NCBI RefSeq assembly: GCF_018742245.1
Contig: NZ_CP036132.1
Span: forward strand, 4,645,001-4,709,000
Source of the DNA: Bacillus mycoides
Lineage (GTDB): Bacteria; Bacillota; Bacilli; Bacillales; Bacillaceae_G
Direction of reading: 5' to 3'
Length of the DNA: 64,000 nt
Of the stretch, positions 1 through 9,797 are shown one piece after another. The position numbers and the translations under genes were made by a program. How positions within the stretch are numbered: position 1 is the stretch's first letter; every line of letters starts with the position of its first letter. The notes beneath the pieces were generated by a model that was not told the origin of the DNA, searched no databases, and saw only the letters and a list, made by a program, of their open reading frames with translations.

Positions 1-381
1 ACCGAATAATACGATTGGTAAAGATCCGATACCAACGTGAGCACCGTGAGTGATTGCAAAACCACCAGCGCGAGAGAATTTCTCTGCGATTAACGCTGAG
101 CTTACTTTATCAAGACCAATTCCGCCGTACTCTTCTGGTACGTCAGCGCCTAATAAACCAAGTTCACCAGCTTCTTTTAAAAGACGCACAGAACGATCAA
201 ACTCATGTTGCTCTAAATATTCAAGCTCCGGAAGAACTTCATTTACGATAAATTCCTCTGTCGTTTTTGCAATCATTTTATGCTCAGATGAAAAATCTTC
301 TGGCGTAAACACTTGATCAATTGTAATCTCATCTACTAAAAAGCTACCGCCTTTAACCGCACTTCCTACTGTTTTTTCCAT
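1..381 (-). CDS. fadE: Acyl-CoA dehydrogenase, N-terminal part (window-truncated)
   Basis: The first 127 codons of a flavin-dependent acyl-CoA dehydrogenase, which makes the first oxidation step of fatty-acid beta-oxidation; the rest lies beyond the window edge. The translation begins MEKTVGSAVKGGSFLVDEIT and continues with the segment LLGADVPEEYGGIGLDKVSS, typical of the alpha-helical N-terminal domain of the family. The ATG follows GGAGG at 8 nt. It is the third gene of a fadN-fadA-fadE order, as in Bacillus subtilis, but is separated from fadA by about 390 bp filled with repeat DNA. It probably is transcribed from the fadN promoter, although its own promoter in the gap cannot be excluded. 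Confidence 0.9.
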   Translation of the reverse strand, partial: MEKTVGSAVKGGSFLVDEITIDQVFTPEDFSSEHKMIAKTTEEFIVNEVLPELEYLEQHEFDRSVRLLKEAGELGLLGADVPEEYGGIGLDKVSSALIAEKFSRAGGFAITHGAHVGIGSLPIVLFG

Positions 382-408
382 GAAAATTTCCTCCTTCATA
401 TTTTCATG

Positions 409-443
409 AGCCGCTTCTCTCATTTTGAAAGAAGCTGGCTCTC
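409..443. other. Inverted repeat upstream of fadE
   Basis: Imperfect hairpin with arms GAGCCGCTTCT and AGAAGCTGGCTC around a loop of about 11 nt. On the plus strand it is followed by a T run, but no plus-strand gene ends here; on the minus strand it lies just ahead of the fadE ribosome site. Function unknown. Confidence 0.4.
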
Positions 444-487
444 AATTTTTTTTATACCCCTTTGTTGCTTCCATTCTTTGCTTTAGC

Positions 488-771
488 GTCCTCTTGTTTT
501 GAGCGAGCCACTTCCACTTTTTATCTAATCCAGTTCCAGCGGCTAGAACGTTCGGTGGCTTCACTTCTTCCTACGAGGCAAAAAGCGCCTCTTCGTCTGA
601 AGCTCCATCCCCCTCACATTCTGAGCGAGCCGCCTGCACTTTTTTTATAATCTAGTTCCGGTGGCTAGAACAGTCGGTCGTTTCACCCCTTCCTGTGAGG
701 CAAAAAGCGCCTCTTCGTCAGGGCTTCCAACGCCCTCCTGTTCTGAGCGAGCCACCTGCACTTTTTTTTAT
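488..771 (-). repeat. Two-plus copies of the ~122-bp interspersed repeat
   Basis: Read on the minus strand, this stretch holds two whole units and one partial unit of the same family that forms the tandem array at 41.36-42.25 kb. Each unit has a GAGGCG/TTTTT/GCCTC-type internal hairpin and outer arms beginning near GGCTCGCTCAGAA and ending TTCTAGCC. The block fills the fadA-fadE gap and starts at the fadA stop codon. It contains no credible gene. Intervening DNA from 382 to 487 shows only the fadE ribosome site and a small inverted repeat. Confidence 0.85.
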
Positions 772-1940
772 AGTAATTCAAACACTCCCGCTGCTCCCAT
801 TCCGCCGCCGATACACATTGTTACGATACCGAATTGTTCGTTGCGGCGTTTCATTTCATGAATAAGAGATAGTGTTAGTTTTGCTCCTGTACAGCCTAGT
901 GGATGTCCAAGTGCGATTGCACCGCCGTTTACGTTCACTTTTTCTTCATCTAAACCAAGTTCACGAATAACTTGAATCGATTGAGAAGCGAACGCCTCAT
1001 TTAGCTCGAATAAGCCGATATCAGATAGTTCTAATCCCGCTAGTTTTAACGCTTTCGGAATTGCAGCAATTGGACCGATACCCATTATTTCTGGTGGTAC
1101 ACCAGCTACTGCAAATGAACGGAATTTCGCAAGTGGCTTCATGCCATCGCTCACTGCTTTTTCACGATCCATTAATAGTACAGATGCTGCTCCATCACTC
1201 ATTTGTGAAGAGTTACCAGCCGTTACAGAACCACGAACGTTAAATGCTGGACGTAATTTACCTAAAATGTCTAGCGTCGTCTCCGCTCTTACACCTTCAT
1301 CTTGTGCGAAAATACGTGTTTCTTCTTGCAGTTTGTTGTTTGCTCCAACAGTGCGTAACATTACATCTACAGCTACTGTTTCATCCGCAAAGTTCCCTTC
1401 AGCTAACGCTTTTGCTGCGCGCTGGTGACTTCTTACCGCAAAAGCATCTTGCTCTTCACGAGAAATTCCATATTTCACAGCAACTTGCTCTGCTGTATGT
1501 CCCATACCCATATAATATTCTGGAGCTGCTTCTACAAGGCGACTATTCGGACGAACAACGTGTCCCATCATCGGAACTAAACTCATTGATTCCGCTCCGC
1601 CTGATAATACAGCTTCCGAGTGACCAAGCATAATGCGCTCTGCTCCGTAAGCGATACTCTGTAAACCAGAAGAACAGTAACGGTTAATTGTAATAGCTGG
1701 AACATCGTAAGAAAGTCCTGCTAGCCCGCCGATATTACGAGCCATATTTAAACCTTGTTCTGCTTCTGGCATCGCACAACCGAAAATTAAATCGTCGATT
1801 GGCCCTTCATAATTCGCACGCTTTAACGTTTCCTTTACTACTAACGCCCCTAGATCGTCAGGACGAACTGTTTTTAATGAACCCCTCTTTGCTTTTCCAA
1901 TTGGTGTTCTTGCTCCCGCAACAATGACAGCTTCTCTCAT
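768..1940 (-). CDS. fadA: Acetyl-CoA acyltransferase (3-ketoacyl-CoA thiolase)
   Basis: 390-residue thiolase that cleaves 3-ketoacyl-CoA with CoA in the last step of beta-oxidation. The nucleophilic cysteine is Cys89 in [10 protein letters not shown], the GHP motif histidine is His346 in [17 protein letters not shown], and the second catalytic cysteine is Cys376 in [11 protein letters not shown], all at normal positions for a full-length thiolase. It starts 21 bp after the fadN stop, behind GGGGAG, so the two form an operon. It is regulated with fadN by the FadR-type operator at 4363. The repeat block begins right at its stop codon. Confidence 0.96.
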   Translation of the reverse strand: MREAVIVAGARTPIGKAKRGSLKTVRPDDLGALVVKETLKRANYEGPIDDLIFGCAMPEAEQGLNMARNIGGLAGLSYDVPAITINRYCSSGLQSIAYGAERIMLGHSEAVLSGGAESMSLVPMMGHVVRPNSRLVEAAPEYYMGMGHTAEQVAVKYGISREEQDAFAVRSHQRAAKALAEGNFADETVAVDVMLRTVGANNKLQEETRIFAQDEGVRAETTLDILGKLRPAFNVRGSVTAGNSSQMSDGAASVLLMDREKAVSDGMKPLAKFRSFAVAGVPPEIMGIGPIAAIPKALKLAGLELSDIGLFELNEAFASQSIQVIRELGLDEEKVNVNGGAIALGHPLGCTGAKLTLSLIHEMKRRNEQFGIVTMCIGGGMGAAGVFELL

Positions 1941-1961
1941 GAACGATATCTCCCCTCGTTA

Positions 1962-4343
1962 TTAGTTACGTAATGGCTTTCCTTTTACAAGCATGTGCTG
2001 CATTCTTGCTTGTGATTTCATCTCACTTACTAAGCTAATAAATGCTTCACGTTCTACATCTAATAAATACTGCTCATCAACTTCTGTTCCGTACGGCACT
2101 TTTCCGCCCGCAATGACATATGCAAGTTTCTTCGCAATGTGAAGATCATGTTCAGAAATGTAACCTGATAAATGCATTGCTTCTGCACCAAGTACAAGCG
2201 TTGCATATCCTGTCTCACCAACAACTGGTATCTTTTTACGAATCGGCGCTTTATAGCCCGCTTCATATAAAGAAAGTGCTTTTTGTTTCGCATCATATAG
2301 TAAGTGATCACCATTCACACTAATACCGTCTTTATCGCCTAAGAAGTTGTTCGATACAGCTTCTTGTGCTGATGTAGAAACTTTCGCCATCGCTACAGAT
2401 TCGAATACTTTATTCGCAACTTTTTGTAAGTCGAATTCTACACCGTTTGCCATTTTGTTTAAGTGTTTAATGTATAGCTCTTTGTTACCGCCTCCGCCAG
2501 GGATTAAGCCAACACCTACTTCTACTAAGCCCATATATGTTTCGCTAGAAGCTTGAATGCTCGCTGCTGGTAAACAAACTTCTGTACCGCCGCCAAGCGT
2601 CATACCATATGGCGCTGCTACAACTGGCTTAGAAGAATACTTAATTTTCGTCATTGCATCTTGGAAGTTTTTCACAACCCACTCAATTTCAAAGTAGTTG
2701 TCATCCTGTGCTTCCATTAAGATCATTGCAAGGTTCGCACCAACGCAGAAGTTCTTCGATTGGTTTCCGATAACAAGACCTTTATAATTTTTCTCTACTT
2801 CATCAACAGCGTAGTTAATCATTTGCGTAATATCCATACCGATTGCATTACTCTTCGAATGGAATTCTAAGCAAAGGATGCCGTCGCCTAAATCAATTAA
2901 GCTCGCTCCGCTATTTTTCTTTAACACACCGTTTTTCGCTTTTAATTGCTTAAGCGAAATTGCTTTTTTGTTACGTTCGATTAGCTTATATTCACCATTG
3001 TCGTAATAGTAGCTATCACCATTATCATGTTTATAGAAAGTAGCAAAACCTTTCTCTACCATTTCTTTCACCCAAGCAGGAACATTTGCGCCGTTTTCTT
3101 CCATCTTTTGAATGGACTTTTCAACGCCGATTGCATCCCAAATTTCAAATGGTCCTTGCTCCCAGCCGAAGCCCCATTTCATCGCTTGGTCAATTGCAAC
3201 GATGTCGTCAGCAATTTCTTTATGAAGTTTTGCAGAGTATAAAAGAGTTGGTGTGATAATATTCCATAACAACTCTCCTGCGCGGTCTTTCGCGTATACA
3301 AGCGCTTTCAATTTATTCGATAATCCTTTTTCTTGCTTACTTAACTCGATAGATGCAGCTTTTAATTTTTTGCGCGCTTCGTATTCCATCGTTTCTGGAT
3401 TTAATTCTAAAATTTCTTTTCCTTGCTTTAAGAAGAAGCCTTGACCAGTTTTACTTCCAAGCCATTTTTTATCAAGCATGTCATGCATGAAAGCTGGTAC
3501 TTTAAATACGTCGCGCTCTTCTTCTTGTACATTTTCATATACGTTATTTGCAACATGTACAAATGTATCTAAACCAACAACATCTAATGTGCGGAACGTT
3601 GCGCTCTTTGGACGACCAATTAATGGACCTGTTACAGAGTCAACTTCTCCAATGCTATAACCACGCTTAATCATTTCTTGAAGCGTTACAAGCAAGCCAT
3701 ACGTACCGATGCGGTTTCCAATAAAGTTTGGTGTGTCTTTTGCGATAACAACGCCTTTTCCAAGAACGTCTTCGCCAAATAGTTTCATGAAGCTTAATAC
3801 TTGTGGATCAGTTTCTTTCGTCGGTATTACCTCTAGAAGTTTTAAATATCGTGGTGGGTTAAAAAAGTGTGTTCCTAAGAAGTGCTTCTGGAAGTCGTCT
3901 GAACGACCTTCTGCCATTTTTTCAACGGAAATGCCTGATGTATTTGAACTCACAATTGAGCCTGGTTTACGAACAGTATCTATTTTTTCAAATAGTTTCT
4001 TCTTTATATCTAAATTTTCAACTACTACTTCAATAATCCAATCTACATCAGCAAGACGCTCAAGATCATCTTCTAAGTTACCTGCTTCGATCAGTGCTAG
4101 ATTACCTTTCACTGTCAGAGGAGCTGGTTTTTGCTTTAATAGTTTTTGTACAGCCGTATTACTAAAACGATTTCTCACACTTTTATGTTCTAATGTAAGT
4201 CCCTTCGCTTCTTCTTCTTTCGTAAGCGCCGGTGGTACAATATCAAGCAATAATGTCGGAATACCAATATTAGCTAAGTGTGCCGCAATCCCTGAACCCA
4301 TTACGCCTGAACCTAGAACAGCAGCCTTTTTAATTTGGAACAT
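1962..4343 (-). CDS. fadN: 3-hydroxyacyl-CoA dehydrogenase / enoyl-CoA hydratase
   Basis: 793-residue bifunctional beta-oxidation enzyme. The N-terminus carries an NAD-binding Rossmann fold (VLGSGVMGSGIAAHLANIG, about residues 9-27), followed by the 3-hydroxyacyl-CoA dehydrogenase domains to about residue 420 (ending near KWGFGWEQGPFEIWDAIG). The crotonase-type hydratase domain is at the C-terminus (about 480-690, with FCVGANLAMIL and GMTLGGGTEVCLPA). This dehydrogenase-first order is the reverse of E. coli FadB and matches Bacillus FadN. It is the first gene of the fadN-fadA-fadE run, with an upstream palindrome matching the Bacillus FadR consensus. Divergent to yuzL. Confidence 0.96.
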   Translation of the reverse strand: MFQIKKAAVLGSGVMGSGIAAHLANIGIPTLLLDIVPPALTKEEEAKGLTLEHKSVRNRFSNTAVQKLLKQKPAPLTVKGNLALIEAGNLEDDLERLADVDWIIEVVVENLDIKKKLFEKIDTVRKPGSIVSSNTSGISVEKMAEGRSDDFQKHFLGTHFFNPPRYLKLLEVIPTKETDPQVLSFMKLFGEDVLGKGVVIAKDTPNFIGNRIGTYGLLVTLQEMIKRGYSIGEVDSVTGPLIGRPKSATFRTLDVVGLDTFVHVANNVYENVQEEERDVFKVPAFMHDMLDKKWLGSKTGQGFFLKQGKEILELNPETMEYEARKKLKAASIELSKQEKGLSNKLKALVYAKDRAGELLWNIITPTLLYSAKLHKEIADDIVAIDQAMKWGFGWEQGPFEIWDAIGVEKSIQKMEENGANVPAWVKEMVEKGFATFYKHDNGDSYYYDNGEYKLIERNKKAISLKQLKAKNGVLKKNSGASLIDLGDGILCLEFHSKSNAIGMDITQMINYAVDEVEKNYKGLVIGNQSKNFCVGANLAMILMEAQDDNYFEIEWVVKNFQDAMTKIKYSSKPVVAAPYGMTLGGGTEVCLPAASIQASSETYMGLVEVGVGLIPGGGGNKELYIKHLNKMANGVEFDLQKVANKVFESVAMAKVSTSAQEAVSNNFLGDKDGISVNGDHLLYDAKQKALSLYEAGYKAPIRKKIPVVGETGYATLVLGAEAMHLSGYISEHDLHIAKKLAYVIAGGKVPYGTEVDEQYLLDVEREAFISLVSEMKSQARMQHMLVKGKPLRN

Positions 4344-4362
4344 CCATTTCTCCCCCTATTCT

Positions 4363-4380
4363 TGAATGAATGCTCATTCA
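4363..4380. promoter_or_regulatory. FadR-type operator of the fadN operon
   Basis: TGAATGAATGCTCATTCA lies 20 bp upstream of the fadN start. It differs at one defined position from the Bacillus FadR (YsiA) consensus TGAATGAMTANTCATTCA. In B. subtilis FadR represses beta-oxidation genes until long-chain acyl-CoA is bound; that role is inferred here from the site alone. Confidence 0.85.
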
Positions 4381-4580
4381 ATTTTTCGACATAAGTCGCA
4401 ATCAATGAGTGAGCCTCTACTAATAAATATATGATACAGTTTGAATTTTCGCAATATATTTATTGATAAAATTTTCTGAAATAAATACTTTTCTTTCATT
4501 TGGCTATGCTATACATGTGTATTTTCTTCACTAAAATGCACTTTTCCTTTTTATAATCTGACGAAACTGGAGGAATATAT

Positions 4581-4727
4581 ATGGCAAAACTTAAGAAAAA
4601 CCCTTCAAAAGCTGGAATTAGCGCAGCAAGCGTAACTGGAAATGCAGGTCCGCATAATCACGGTGTGGAAAAAGGGCGTCAAGGTAATAACCAACAATAT
4701 AAAAAGCATAATATGGGCGAAAAATAA
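4581..4727 (+). CDS. yuzL: YuzL family small protein
   Basis: 48-residue basic, Gly/Asn/Lys-rich protein starting MAKLKKNPSKAGISAASV, without cysteine or a membrane segment. The ATG follows GGAGG. The N-terminal PSKAGISAASV segment and the position next to fadN and the proline dehydrogenase match YuzL of B. subtilis. Its function is not known to me; composition recalls small spore proteins, but that is only a resemblance. Confidence 0.75.
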   Translation: MAKLKKNPSKAGISAASVTGNAGPHNHGVEKGRQGNNQQYKKHNMGEK

Positions 4728-4824
4728 CGCTATATTTTTGGGCAGAGAACGTGGCATAATGATTAATGGCTGCTTTTTCTGCCCAATTTATTTGTACATA
4801 TGGAAAACAAAAGAGGGAACGACG

Positions 4825-5664
4825 ATGAAACGAACAATAATTATGATTGTAATGATCGCCACACTATTTACAGGGATGATTTTCTTCTCTTATGCGCATA
4901 GGCAACAAGTTGTAAGAGCAGATCAACCTAACATTACTGGGCAATACGGGATTACAATTGATGCAGACACAGGGGAAATTTTGTATGGAAAACGTGAAGA
5001 TGAACGCTCTTATCCGGCTAGTATAGCCAAGATGATGACAACTCTTCTCTTACTAGAGAATGTAAAAGAAGATGAAGAAATTACGGTTACAGAGAATGCG
5101 ATTAAAACAGAAAGTCAAAGTGCAAAGATTAAGCTTCGCGCGGGTGAAAAGTTAAAACGTGATGAGGCATTAAAACTTATGCTTATTATTAGTGCAGACC
5201 CAATCGCTGAGTCAATCGCTGAACATATTGCGGGATCAAAAGAAAAGTTTGTGAAAATGATGAATGCTAGAGCGAAGGAACTTGGTACAAAGCATGCGAC
5301 TTTCAAAAACGCAAGTGGTGCTGATGCACTTGGAAATAAAGTATCACCTTATGACATTGCTATTATTACGAAAGAAGCATTAAAGTATCCAATTGTTTTA
5401 CAATATATGAATTCAGTAAATACAACTCTACATACTTCCGAACGCTCTCCAAAAATCGCAAACTATGGACGAGAAGAACTATATGACGATCCATATGCGA
5501 TTGGAAGTAAAAGCGGTTTATCGGCACTCGGAAAATACACAGTCGTAACCGTTGATGAAAAAGACGGTAAACGCGTCATTAACGTCTTGTTATCTTCTAC
5601 TCGTACACAGCTATACCCTGATACGAAGAAAATGGCGAACTACGCATTTCAGCAATTAAAATAA
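4825..5664 (+). CDS. DacF-like D-alanyl-D-alanine carboxypeptidase family protein
   Basis: 279-residue secreted or membrane-anchored penicillin-binding-protein-fold enzyme that would trim the terminal D-Ala of peptidoglycan stem peptides. A hydrophobic N-terminal segment (about residues 4-24) is a signal peptide or anchor. The catalytic SxxK motif is S66-I-A-K69 in SYPASIAKMM. Two other family motifs are altered: the usual SxN is S123-A-D125, and KTG is K229-S-G231. It is shorter than DacA/DacF and lacks their C-terminal beta domain and amphipathic anchor. The chosen ATG has AGAGGG before it; an upstream in-frame ATG at 4642 lies inside yuzL and was rejected. The stop codon sits in a terminator shared with fadM. 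Confidence 0.82.
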   Translation: MKRTIIMIVMIATLFTGMIFFSYAHRQQVVRADQPNITGQYGITIDADTGEILYGKREDERSYPASIAKMMTTLLLLENVKEDEEITVTENAIKTESQSAKIKLRAGEKLKRDEALKLMLIISADPIAESIAEHIAGSKEKFVKMMNARAKELGTKHATFKNASGADALGNKVSPYDIAIITKEALKYPIVLQYMNSVNTTLHTSERSPKIANYGREELYDDPYAIGSKSGLSALGKYTVVTVDEKDGKRVINVLLSSTRTQLYPDTKKMANYAFQQLK

Positions 5665-5696
5665 CCAAGGAGTATTTTCTCCTTGGTTATTTTTTG
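5660..5696. terminator. Bidirectional terminator between dac and fadM
   Basis: 11-bp perfect arms TAACCAAGGAG/CTCCTTGGTTA with a 6-nt loop, flanked by a T run on the plus side. Each arm contains the stop codon of one of the two convergent genes. Confidence 0.85.
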
Positions 5697-6604
5697 ATCA
5701 TACCTTTTAATACGAACGCAACGTTTGCTGGACGTTCTGCTAGACGACGCATGAAATAGCCATACCAGTCGTTTCCATAAGGTACGTAAACGCGCATTTT
5801 GTAGCCTTCTTTTACTAGCTCAAGTTGACGCTCTGTACGAATACCAAATAACATTTGGAATTCAAATTGATCCCTTGGAATATTGTGTTCTTCGGCAAGT
5901 TTTTTCGTATATTCAATAATCGCTTCGTCATGTGAAGCAATTGCAGTGTAATTTCCATTTAATAAGTGCATTTTAATAATCTTTTTATAATTGTCATCTA
6001 CATCTTTCTTTTCCGGGAACGCTACTTCTTCAGGTTCTTTATAGGCCCCTTTTACAAGACGTAAATTAGGATTATAAGCGTTTAAATCTTCCATATCCTT
6101 TTCTGTACGATATAAGTAAGCTTGAATAACAGTACCAATATTATCGTATTCAGATTTTAATTGTTTAAAGATATCAATTGTTTTCCCGCAGCGCGTATAG
6201 TCTTCCATATCAATTGTAATAAACACACCATTTTCTTTTCCAGCTTCTAAAATACGGCGCATATTGTTCATTACGATTTCGTCAGAGATATCTAATCCCA
6301 TAGAAGTCATCTTTAAAGAAAGCTGCGAATTAAGACCTTCTCTTCCAATTGCACGAATCGCTTCAATCGATTCGCTAGCCATTTCATTTGCTTCCGCTTC
6401 GTTATCAACGAATTCACCTAAATAATCGATTGTTACACAAAGACCTTGCTTATTTAATGCTTTAATTGCAGCTGTCGCTAATTCAATCGTTTCCCCTGCG
6501 ACGAAGCGACCTGCACCAAAGCGTAAACCGTACTTTTTAGCCAGTTTTGTTAGCGCTTTATTTTTAGATAAGAAAAGAAACGAATTTCGCATTAATTGTT
6601 CCAT
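5687..6604 (-). CDS. fadM: Proline dehydrogenase
   Basis: 305-residue FAD-dependent proline dehydrogenase that oxidises proline to pyrroline-5-carboxylate and passes electrons to the quinone pool. The TIM-barrel signature is seen in NLRLVKGAYKEP and in the C-terminal RVYVPYGNDWYGYFMRRLAE, which carries the substrate-binding arginines. Length is that of stand-alone Bacillus enzymes (PutB, YusM/FadM). The start ATG at 6604 has AGGGGTG 6-7 nt upstream; a GTG nine bases earlier lies inside that ribosome site. Position beside yuzL and fadN matches B. subtilis fadM. Convergent with the dac-like gene. Confidence 0.93.
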   Translation of the reverse strand: MEQLMRNSFLFLSKNKALTKLAKKYGLRFGAGRFVAGETIELATAAIKALNKQGLCVTIDYLGEFVDNEAEANEMASESIEAIRAIGREGLNSQLSLKMTSMGLDISDEIVMNNMRRILEAGKENGVFITIDMEDYTRCGKTIDIFKQLKSEYDNIGTVIQAYLYRTEKDMEDLNAYNPNLRLVKGAYKEPEEVAFPEKKDVDDNYKKIIKMHLLNGNYTAIASHDEAIIEYTKKLAEEHNIPRDQFEFQMLFGIRTERQLELVKEGYKMRVYVPYGNDWYGYFMRRLAERPANVAFVLKGMIKK

Positions 6605-6799
6605 GTAATTCACCCCTATGACTATAATTTATCTGTTTTTTACCCCTCTTCGAAATTATATCACTGTTTAAAATTATTTGATACAAATAATTATTTAGAT
6701 AATTTATAAAATACTATCAAAACATTTAAAACCCTATATTCTCGTTTGTAAATATGAAGAAAATATTTTTCGACATTCAGAAAAAACGGGTTTACTAGG

Positions 6800-6836
6800 G
6801 AAAAAATGAGCATGCCGAAAATATTCGACATGCTCA
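6800..6836 (-). terminator. Rho-independent terminator
   Basis: Arms TGAGCATG-CGAA and TTCG-CATGCTCA, followed on the minus strand by six Ts. It ends transcription from the DUF2573-like gene upstream of fadM. The rest of 6605-6914 is A+T-rich and shows no gene. Confidence 0.8.
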
Positions 6837-6914
6837 CAAAACCATTTATATTTCATGTAAATTATATGAGGATATTAATAGCAAAAACTTGAGGTAACAT
6901 TATCTCAAGCCTCC

Positions 6915-7160
6915 TTACTTCTCATTTCGCTTCTCATCATTCAGCTTTTTAATATTCGTAATTAACTGTACCATCTCTTCTTTTGCATCTGGATACGTCT
7001 CATTCCAATGTTTCACTAAAGCTGGCATCGTCTTAGCCATATAAGAATAAAGTGCCCATTTCTGTACCTGCTCTTTACGCTCTTCGTTGCTCTCTCCAAG
7101 TAATAGTTCCGTGTATTTCTCTAGCAAGCCATCAAACTGCTCATTAAACTTTTCACTCAT
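6915..7160 (-). CDS. Small conserved protein, YusU-like (DUF2573)
   Basis: 81-residue, highly charged soluble protein (MSEKFNEQFDGLLEKYTELL at the N-terminus, HWNETYPDAKEEMVQLI in the middle). It is predicted almost entirely helical and has no signal or membrane segment. The sequence resembles B. subtilis YusU, a family of unknown function; this is recalled, not searched. It has its own AGGAGG ribosome site just after the terminator of the thiamine-binding-like gene upstream. Confidence 0.7.
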   Translation of the reverse strand: MSEKFNEQFDGLLEKYTELLLGESNEERKEQVQKWALYSYMAKTMPALVKHWNETYPDAKEEMVQLITNIKKLNDEKRNEK

Positions 7161-7178
7161 CTTATTTTCCTCCTATAT

Positions 7179-7204
7179 GAAAAAAGCAGCGAAAATCGCT
7201 GCTT
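7179..7204 (-). terminator. Terminator after the thiamine-binding-like gene
   Basis: AGCAGCGA/TCGCTGCT arms with a 3-nt loop and a six-T tail on the minus strand, placed between two minus-strand genes 48 bp apart. It lies just ahead of the next gene's ribosome site and could act as an attenuator. Confidence 0.75.
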
Positions 7205-7208
7205 CTCC

Positions 7209-7511
7209 TTATAATTTTGATCGAACAGAGTTTAATTTCTTCTCCATCGTGCTTACTTTATCACGACGATCATCGATACGAATTGTTGTCGCAACGCGCT
7301 GTGCACCTTTCGTATATGGAACTTCATGCATCTGTTGAATGACTTCTAAAATGACAGGAAGATCTCCTTCAATTACTGTATTCATCGGTGTTAATTGATA
7401 CTTCACGCGATCAGCATTTTTCTCTAGCACCTTTTGTACTTCTGCTACATATTCACTAACACTTGGATTACCTGTTCCTACTGGAATAATCGATACATCA
7501 ACAATTGCCAT
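7209..7511 (-). CDS. MTH1187/YqgV family thiamine-binding-like protein
   Basis: 100-residue ferredoxin-like-fold protein of the MTH1187/YkoF family. The typical start MAIVDVSIIPVGTGNPSVSEYVA and the central MNTVIEGDLPVILEVIQQMHE are seen. Family members form tetramers and some bind thiamine or its pyrimidine; the ligand here is not known. The start has AGGAGGAAGATT upstream. It stands alone with its own terminator. Confidence 0.85.
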   Translation of the reverse strand: MAIVDVSIIPVGTGNPSVSEYVAEVQKVLEKNADRVKYQLTPMNTVIEGDLPVILEVIQQMHEVPYTKGAQRVATTIRIDDRRDKVSTMEKKLNSVRSKL

Positions 7512-7588
7512 AATAATCTTCCTCCTATAACTGCTTCTTATATATCCATTATCTATTTTACCGAAATCCTCATCATTTTACTAATACG

Positions 7589-9589
7589 TTACTCTTCTAC
7601 TTTAAACTGCTCAACCACTCTCTCTAAGTCCTGCATATTCTCTGTCAAACTTTCCATCGTATGAGCTACTTTTTCTAAATGATTCACTTGTGACTCAGTT
7701 GCTGCATTTACCTCTTCAGAAACAGCCGCGCTCTCTTGACTTGTGCTAGCAATTGTTTGCATAACTTCTGTAATGTCTTCTTGCTCGTGACCTATGTTAT
7801 TTACCTCTTCTACAATTTTTCCAACTGATGTACTAATTGTGCTTACAACTGACATAATTGTGCGGAATTCAGCCTCTGCCTCTGTCGTAACTTTTTTTTG
7901 TACATCCGCAATGTCTTTCAATTTACTTACAACTTCTACAACTCGTTTTACTTCTAACTGCACATCGCTAATCATTATTGCAATCTCACTCGTTGCCTCT
8001 TTTGATTGTTCAGCTAATTTCCGAACCTCTTCCGCAACAACAGCAAAGCCCTTACCTTGCTCCCCTGCACGTGCTGCTTCAATTGAAGCGTTTAAAGCCA
8101 GTAAATTCGTTTGATCCGAAAGACCTTTTATAAGTGCCACCACATTTTGAATCGATCCAACCCTTTGCTCTAACTTACCTGATGCTTCTTCCGTATGAAC
8201 AACGATAGAAGATGATTGTTCTCTTGTACGAACTAAATTCCGCATCGTATTGAGTCCCTGCTTAGATGCTTCTTCCGCCTTGCCGGTCACTCCCTTTATT
8301 TCACCAACGGAACTATTCATTTCTTCCATCGACTGCGCCATATTTTCAAGTTGCGCTGAAACCTCCTCTACACTATTAGCAAGAGTAGACGCGCCTCCGC
8401 TCACATCATCCATTGCACCTGAAACTTCTCTACTAGCTGCTACAGTTTCATTCGTTAAATAATGCAGATTGTGAGTCGATTGCTGTACTGTCGATACACT
8501 ATTTTTAATTTTACTTACCATTTCATTCATTTGCTCAACCATATCATTAAAGTGAGTCGTAAGCGTACCAACCTCATCTTTACTTGTCACCTTCATTTGT
8601 AGTGTTAAATCACCTTCCGCTACTTTTTGAACGTGATTTGTTAATAGTTGTAATGGTCTTGCTAATCTTCTTGAGAATATATATGATGCAACTATTCCAA
8701 TTAATAAACTTATACACGCCGTTAAAATAACCGTATTTCTTGTTTCTATTAGTAAGTTATCAATGGACTCTTTCGGATATACAATCCCGATTTTCCATTT
8801 CATCTTATCAAACAATTGACTATAGGCTACTACATCTTTTCCGCCTAATGTCGCCGCTGCAAATTTCGTTTCATCTTTATTTAAACTTTTAACAAGTGGT
8901 TCTTTCGAAACATCTTTTCCTACCTTCTCTGGGTACACAATGGCAATATTTTTATCATTTATAATAAACATTTCTCCGCCATTATTATATTGAATATTAT
9001 GGAGTAGCTTTTGAATCGTCCCTAGTGATACATCCATTGCTACAACACCTAACACAGAACCATCTTGCCTGACAATGGCTTTTGAAACTCCAATACTTAA
9101 CTTACCTGTCGCGATTTCATATTGTGGTTGTCCCCAAATAATCGATTTTGTATCTGCTTCTGACGCTTTATACCAAGGACGACTTGTTGGATCATATCCT
9201 TCCGGTACTTTGCCTCCTTCAGCAAGATTTGCGCTCAACGTTTTTTTATCTTTCGTCCCTATGTAGACATCTAAAATATCAGGATGATTCTTTTTAAACC
9301 TTGAAAATTCCTTTAAAATAAAACTCTCCTCTTCTGGAGTAACCCCATCTTGTAGCATGTTTTGAATATCATCATGAGTTCCATAATGCCCCATATCTTC
9401 TTCAATTCGCTGCATAAATGCAGTTAACTGCTCTGTCACAAGATCCATCGTATTTTCAGAATACTGGTCTAAGGAGTGCGTTTCTTTCTCTTTTTGCAAT
9501 TGATACACAGCTGTACCTAATATTACAAACATCATAGAAATAAGTACCGAAAATACTACTGCAATTTTTAAACGTAAACTTCTCAACAT
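7589..9589 (-). CDS. Methyl-accepting chemotaxis protein with Cache sensor
   Basis: 666-residue transducer. Residues 8-28 form the first membrane helix, 35-275 an extracellular double-Cache-type sensor ([40 protein letters not shown]), about 282-302 the second membrane helix, 303-355 a HAMP domain ([15 protein letters not shown]), and the rest the cytoplasmic signalling domain with the hairpin tip [20 protein letters not shown] and methylation helices on both sides. The SRPWYK segment is the usual ligand-pocket signature of amine or amino-acid binding Cache receptors, so small-molecule sensing is inferred; the ligand is unknown. Monocistronic. Confidence 0.94.
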   Translation of the reverse strand: MLRSLRLKIAVVFSVLISMMFVILGTAVYQLQKEKETHSLDQYSENTMDLVTEQLTAFMQRIEEDMGHYGTHDDIQNMLQDGVTPEEESFILKEFSRFKKNHPDILDVYIGTKDKKTLSANLAEGGKVPEGYDPTSRPWYKASEADTKSIIWGQPQYEIATGKLSIGVSKAIVRQDGSVLGVVAMDVSLGTIQKLLHNIQYNNGGEMFIINDKNIAIVYPEKVGKDVSKEPLVKSLNKDETKFAAATLGGKDVVAYSQLFDKMKWKIGIVYPKESIDNLLIETRNTVILTACISLLIGIVASYIFSRRLARPLQLLTNHVQKVAEGDLTLQMKVTSKDEVGTLTTHFNDMVEQMNEMVSKIKNSVSTVQQSTHNLHYLTNETVAASREVSGAMDDVSGGASTLANSVEEVSAQLENMAQSMEEMNSSVGEIKGVTGKAEEASKQGLNTMRNLVRTREQSSSIVVHTEEASGKLEQRVGSIQNVVALIKGLSDQTNLLALNASIEAARAGEQGKGFAVVAEEVRKLAEQSKEATSEIAIMISDVQLEVKRVVEVVSKLKDIADVQKKVTTEAEAEFRTIMSVVSTISTSVGKIVEEVNNIGHEQEDITEVMQTIASTSQESAAVSEEVNAATESQVNHLEKVAHTMESLTENMQDLERVVEQFKVEE

Positions 9590-9797
9590 CTTCCCTCAAG
9601 CATCCCCTTCTCGATGAAATTTAATCTTACTAATCACTATATTAAGTATAATAGATAAATCAGAAAGCTCAATCCATATAGTTTAAAAAATTGAAATTTA
9701 TTCTCATTTCAATTAGCTTAGTTATTATCTCGACACTTGTGTAAAAACAAATAGTTCATTATCCTTAACATATAATCTCATTCGTTCGGAGGGAACT

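Noticed and set aside
461..861. Plus-strand ORFs of 60-70 codons between fadE and fadA
   Set aside because: They lie in the 122-bp repeats and run into the fadA coding strand.
3709..4365. 218-codon plus-strand ORF opposite fadN
   Set aside because: Shadow of the highly conserved fadN coding strand; Ser/Phe-rich composition typical of antisense frames.
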